DNA of 42,318 nt from NCBI RefSeq assembly GCF_001724605.1, contig NZ_MEEX01000036.1, positions 1 through 42,318 on the forward strand. The letters run 5' to 3'. Within the stretch, counting starts at the first letter, position 1. Every line of letters starts with the position of its first letter. Shown piece after piece: positions 41,714 to 42,318 of this stretch. The translations under genes and the position numbers were made by a program. A model generated the notes under the pieces. It saw nothing but the letters and a program-made list of their open reading frames with translations, ran no database searches and was not told where the DNA came from. The stretch comes from Phenylobacterium sp. SCN 70-31. GTDB taxonomy: Bacteria > Pseudomonadota > Alphaproteobacteria > Caulobacterales > Caulobacteraceae.

Positions 41714-42004
41714 CTAACCCTCGTCGTCGGCGTTCAGCCGCTCGCGCAGCTCCTTGCCGCTCTTGAAGAAGGGGACGTGTTTGGCCTGCACGTCAACCGG
41801 CTCGCCCGTCCGGGGGTTGCGGCCGGCGCGCGCATCGCGCGAGCGCACCGACAGGGCGCCGAAACCGCGCAGCTCGACCCGCCCGCCGCTCTCCAGCGCC
41901 TCGATCATGCGCTCCAGGACCACACCCACCACGCGCTCGATGTCGCGCTGGGTAAGATGCGGATTCTCTTCGGCAAGTTTCGCGATCAGTTCGGACTTGA
42001 TCAT
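41714..42004 (-). CDS. ihfB: Integration host factor subunit beta
   Basis: This 96-residue DNA-bending protein of the HU/IHF family acts as a heterodimer with IHF alpha in transcription, recombination and replication control. The N-terminal helices MIKSELIAKLAEENPHLTQRDIERVV, the ELRGFGALSVR strand and the beta-arm GRNPRTGEPVDVQAKHVPFFKSGKELRERLN with the intercalating proline are clear. The ATG at 42004 has GAGGGG about 4 nt upstream; a longer in-frame start at 42088 adds a non-family leader. In many Alphaproteobacteria ihfB lies close to rpsA in the same direction; here rpsA is at the other end of the window and opposed. Confidence 0.95.
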   Translation of the reverse strand: MIKSELIAKLAEENPHLTQRDIERVVGVVLERMIEALESGGRVELRGFGALSVRSRDARAGRNPRTGEPVDVQAKHVPFFKSGKELRERLNADDEG

Positions 42005-42138
42005 GACGCCCCTCGAACCGGCGCGACCATGGGGGATGCCGGGACGCGGATCAAGGCGCAAAAAGGGTTTCCGGAGTTCTACGGCCAAGCTTCGTGCGGA
42101 AGCGGGGCGTCGCGGGCTTGCGGGACTGGGCGCGCGTT

Positions 42139-42228
42139 CGTGTTTTCCGTGGTTCGGATGGGTGGCGCCGGGGGCTTGTCGGTCTCTGAGTCAGTTTGGA
42201 ACCACAGAAAACACGGAAGACACGGAAG
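42139..42228. repeat. Inverted repeat with CACGGAA direct repeats
   Basis: CGTGTTTTCCGTGGTTC (42139-42155) and GAACCACAGAAAACACG (42199-42215) are inverted repeats with one mismatch in 17. The right arm runs into two tandem copies of ACACGGAAG (42211-42219, 42220-42228). Together with the next entries this fills most of the gene-free 42005-42318 interval. Confidence 0.75.
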
Positions 42229-42234
42229 GGGCCT

Positions 42235-42258
42235 GAGCCTCCGCGGGAGCGGAGGCTC
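42235..42258. repeat. 10-bp perfect hairpin
   Basis: GAGCCTCCGC (42235-42244) and GCGGAGGCTC (42249-42258) form a perfect stem with a GGGA loop. No T tract follows on either strand, so it is more likely part of the repeat array than a terminator. Confidence 0.65.
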
Positions 42259-42267
42259 GGTCATGGG

Positions 42268-42318
42268 ACCGCGGAAAACGCGGAAGGGCGCGGAAAGCGC
42301 AGCTTCGCCTTCCGCGTC
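42268..42318. repeat. Divergent copy of the CGGAAAAC repeat at the window edge
   Basis: ACCGCGGAAAACGCGGAAGG starting at 42268, then GCGCGGAAAG, repeats the pattern of the CACGGAA units with G for A changes, and TTCCGCGTC at the very end gives the inverse form. The array probably continues past the window. Between 42014 and 42138 I see no gene, and no clear promoter for ihfB. Confidence 0.55.

Overview
This 42.3 kb window is chromosomal DNA from a high-GC alphaproteobacterium, most likely Caulobacteraceae (Caulobacter or Phenylobacterium type). The evidence is the tsaE-amgK-murU-addB-addA-trxA order beside a trpFBA-accD-folC block, a SapC-family protein, a large exported TonB-dependent receptor, an alphaproteobacterial AccD, and several candidate promoters resembling the Caulobacter housekeeping pattern (TTGaCgS, 10-14 nt, GCtANAWC). 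I see no tRNA, rRNA, CRISPR array, prophage or insertion sequence. Genes are tightly packed, and the only gene-free stretch over 300 bases is the extreme right end.

Left part (1-16 kb). The window opens inside rpsA (ribosomal protein S1), which carries an apparent 14-nt deletion that shifts the frame. A strong terminator follows. Next come a fumarylacetoacetase-family hydrolase plus zeta-class GST isomerase pair (aromatic ring-cleavage products), a beta-carbonic anhydrase, an exported M2 (ACE-like) peptidase, a minus-strand 2-oxoglutarate/Fe(II) oxygenase plus TauE/SafE permease pair, a Kef-type cation/proton antiporter, the two subunits of a 3-oxoacid CoA-transferase, an exported MsrA, a family 39 glycosyltransferase and a 1120-residue TonB-dependent receptor.

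Middle part (16-25.7 kb). An aguA-aguB-GNAT operon makes putrescine from agmatine. It is followed by a lipoprotein acid phosphatase (PAP2), SapC, a small MaoC-like protein that lacks the hydratase residues, then dsbD, a redoxin and pgi. DsbD, the redoxin and the exported MsrA may form a periplasmic thiol repair set, though this is inference.

Right part (25.7-42.3 kb). A plus-strand run in which most genes overlap by a few bases encodes an acyltransferase, TsaE (tRNA t6A), AmgK and MurU (peptidoglycan recycling), AddB and AddA (double-strand break repair). TrxA follows from its own candidate promoter. Facing it on the minus strand is ihfB, mscL, trpF, trpB, trpA, accD, folC and a 67-residue membrane protein. 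The two runs meet at a structured intergenic repeat (35849-35978) that folds on paper as an outer stem holding two perfect hairpins. The last 180 bases hold a second repeat family.

No clearly new multi-gene system is visible. The items most worth a second look are the broken rpsA, the opposed rpsA and ihfB at the two window ends (suggesting a rearrangement), the two intergenic repeat families, the dyad over the msrA ribosome-binding site, and the MaoC-like protein without catalytic residues.
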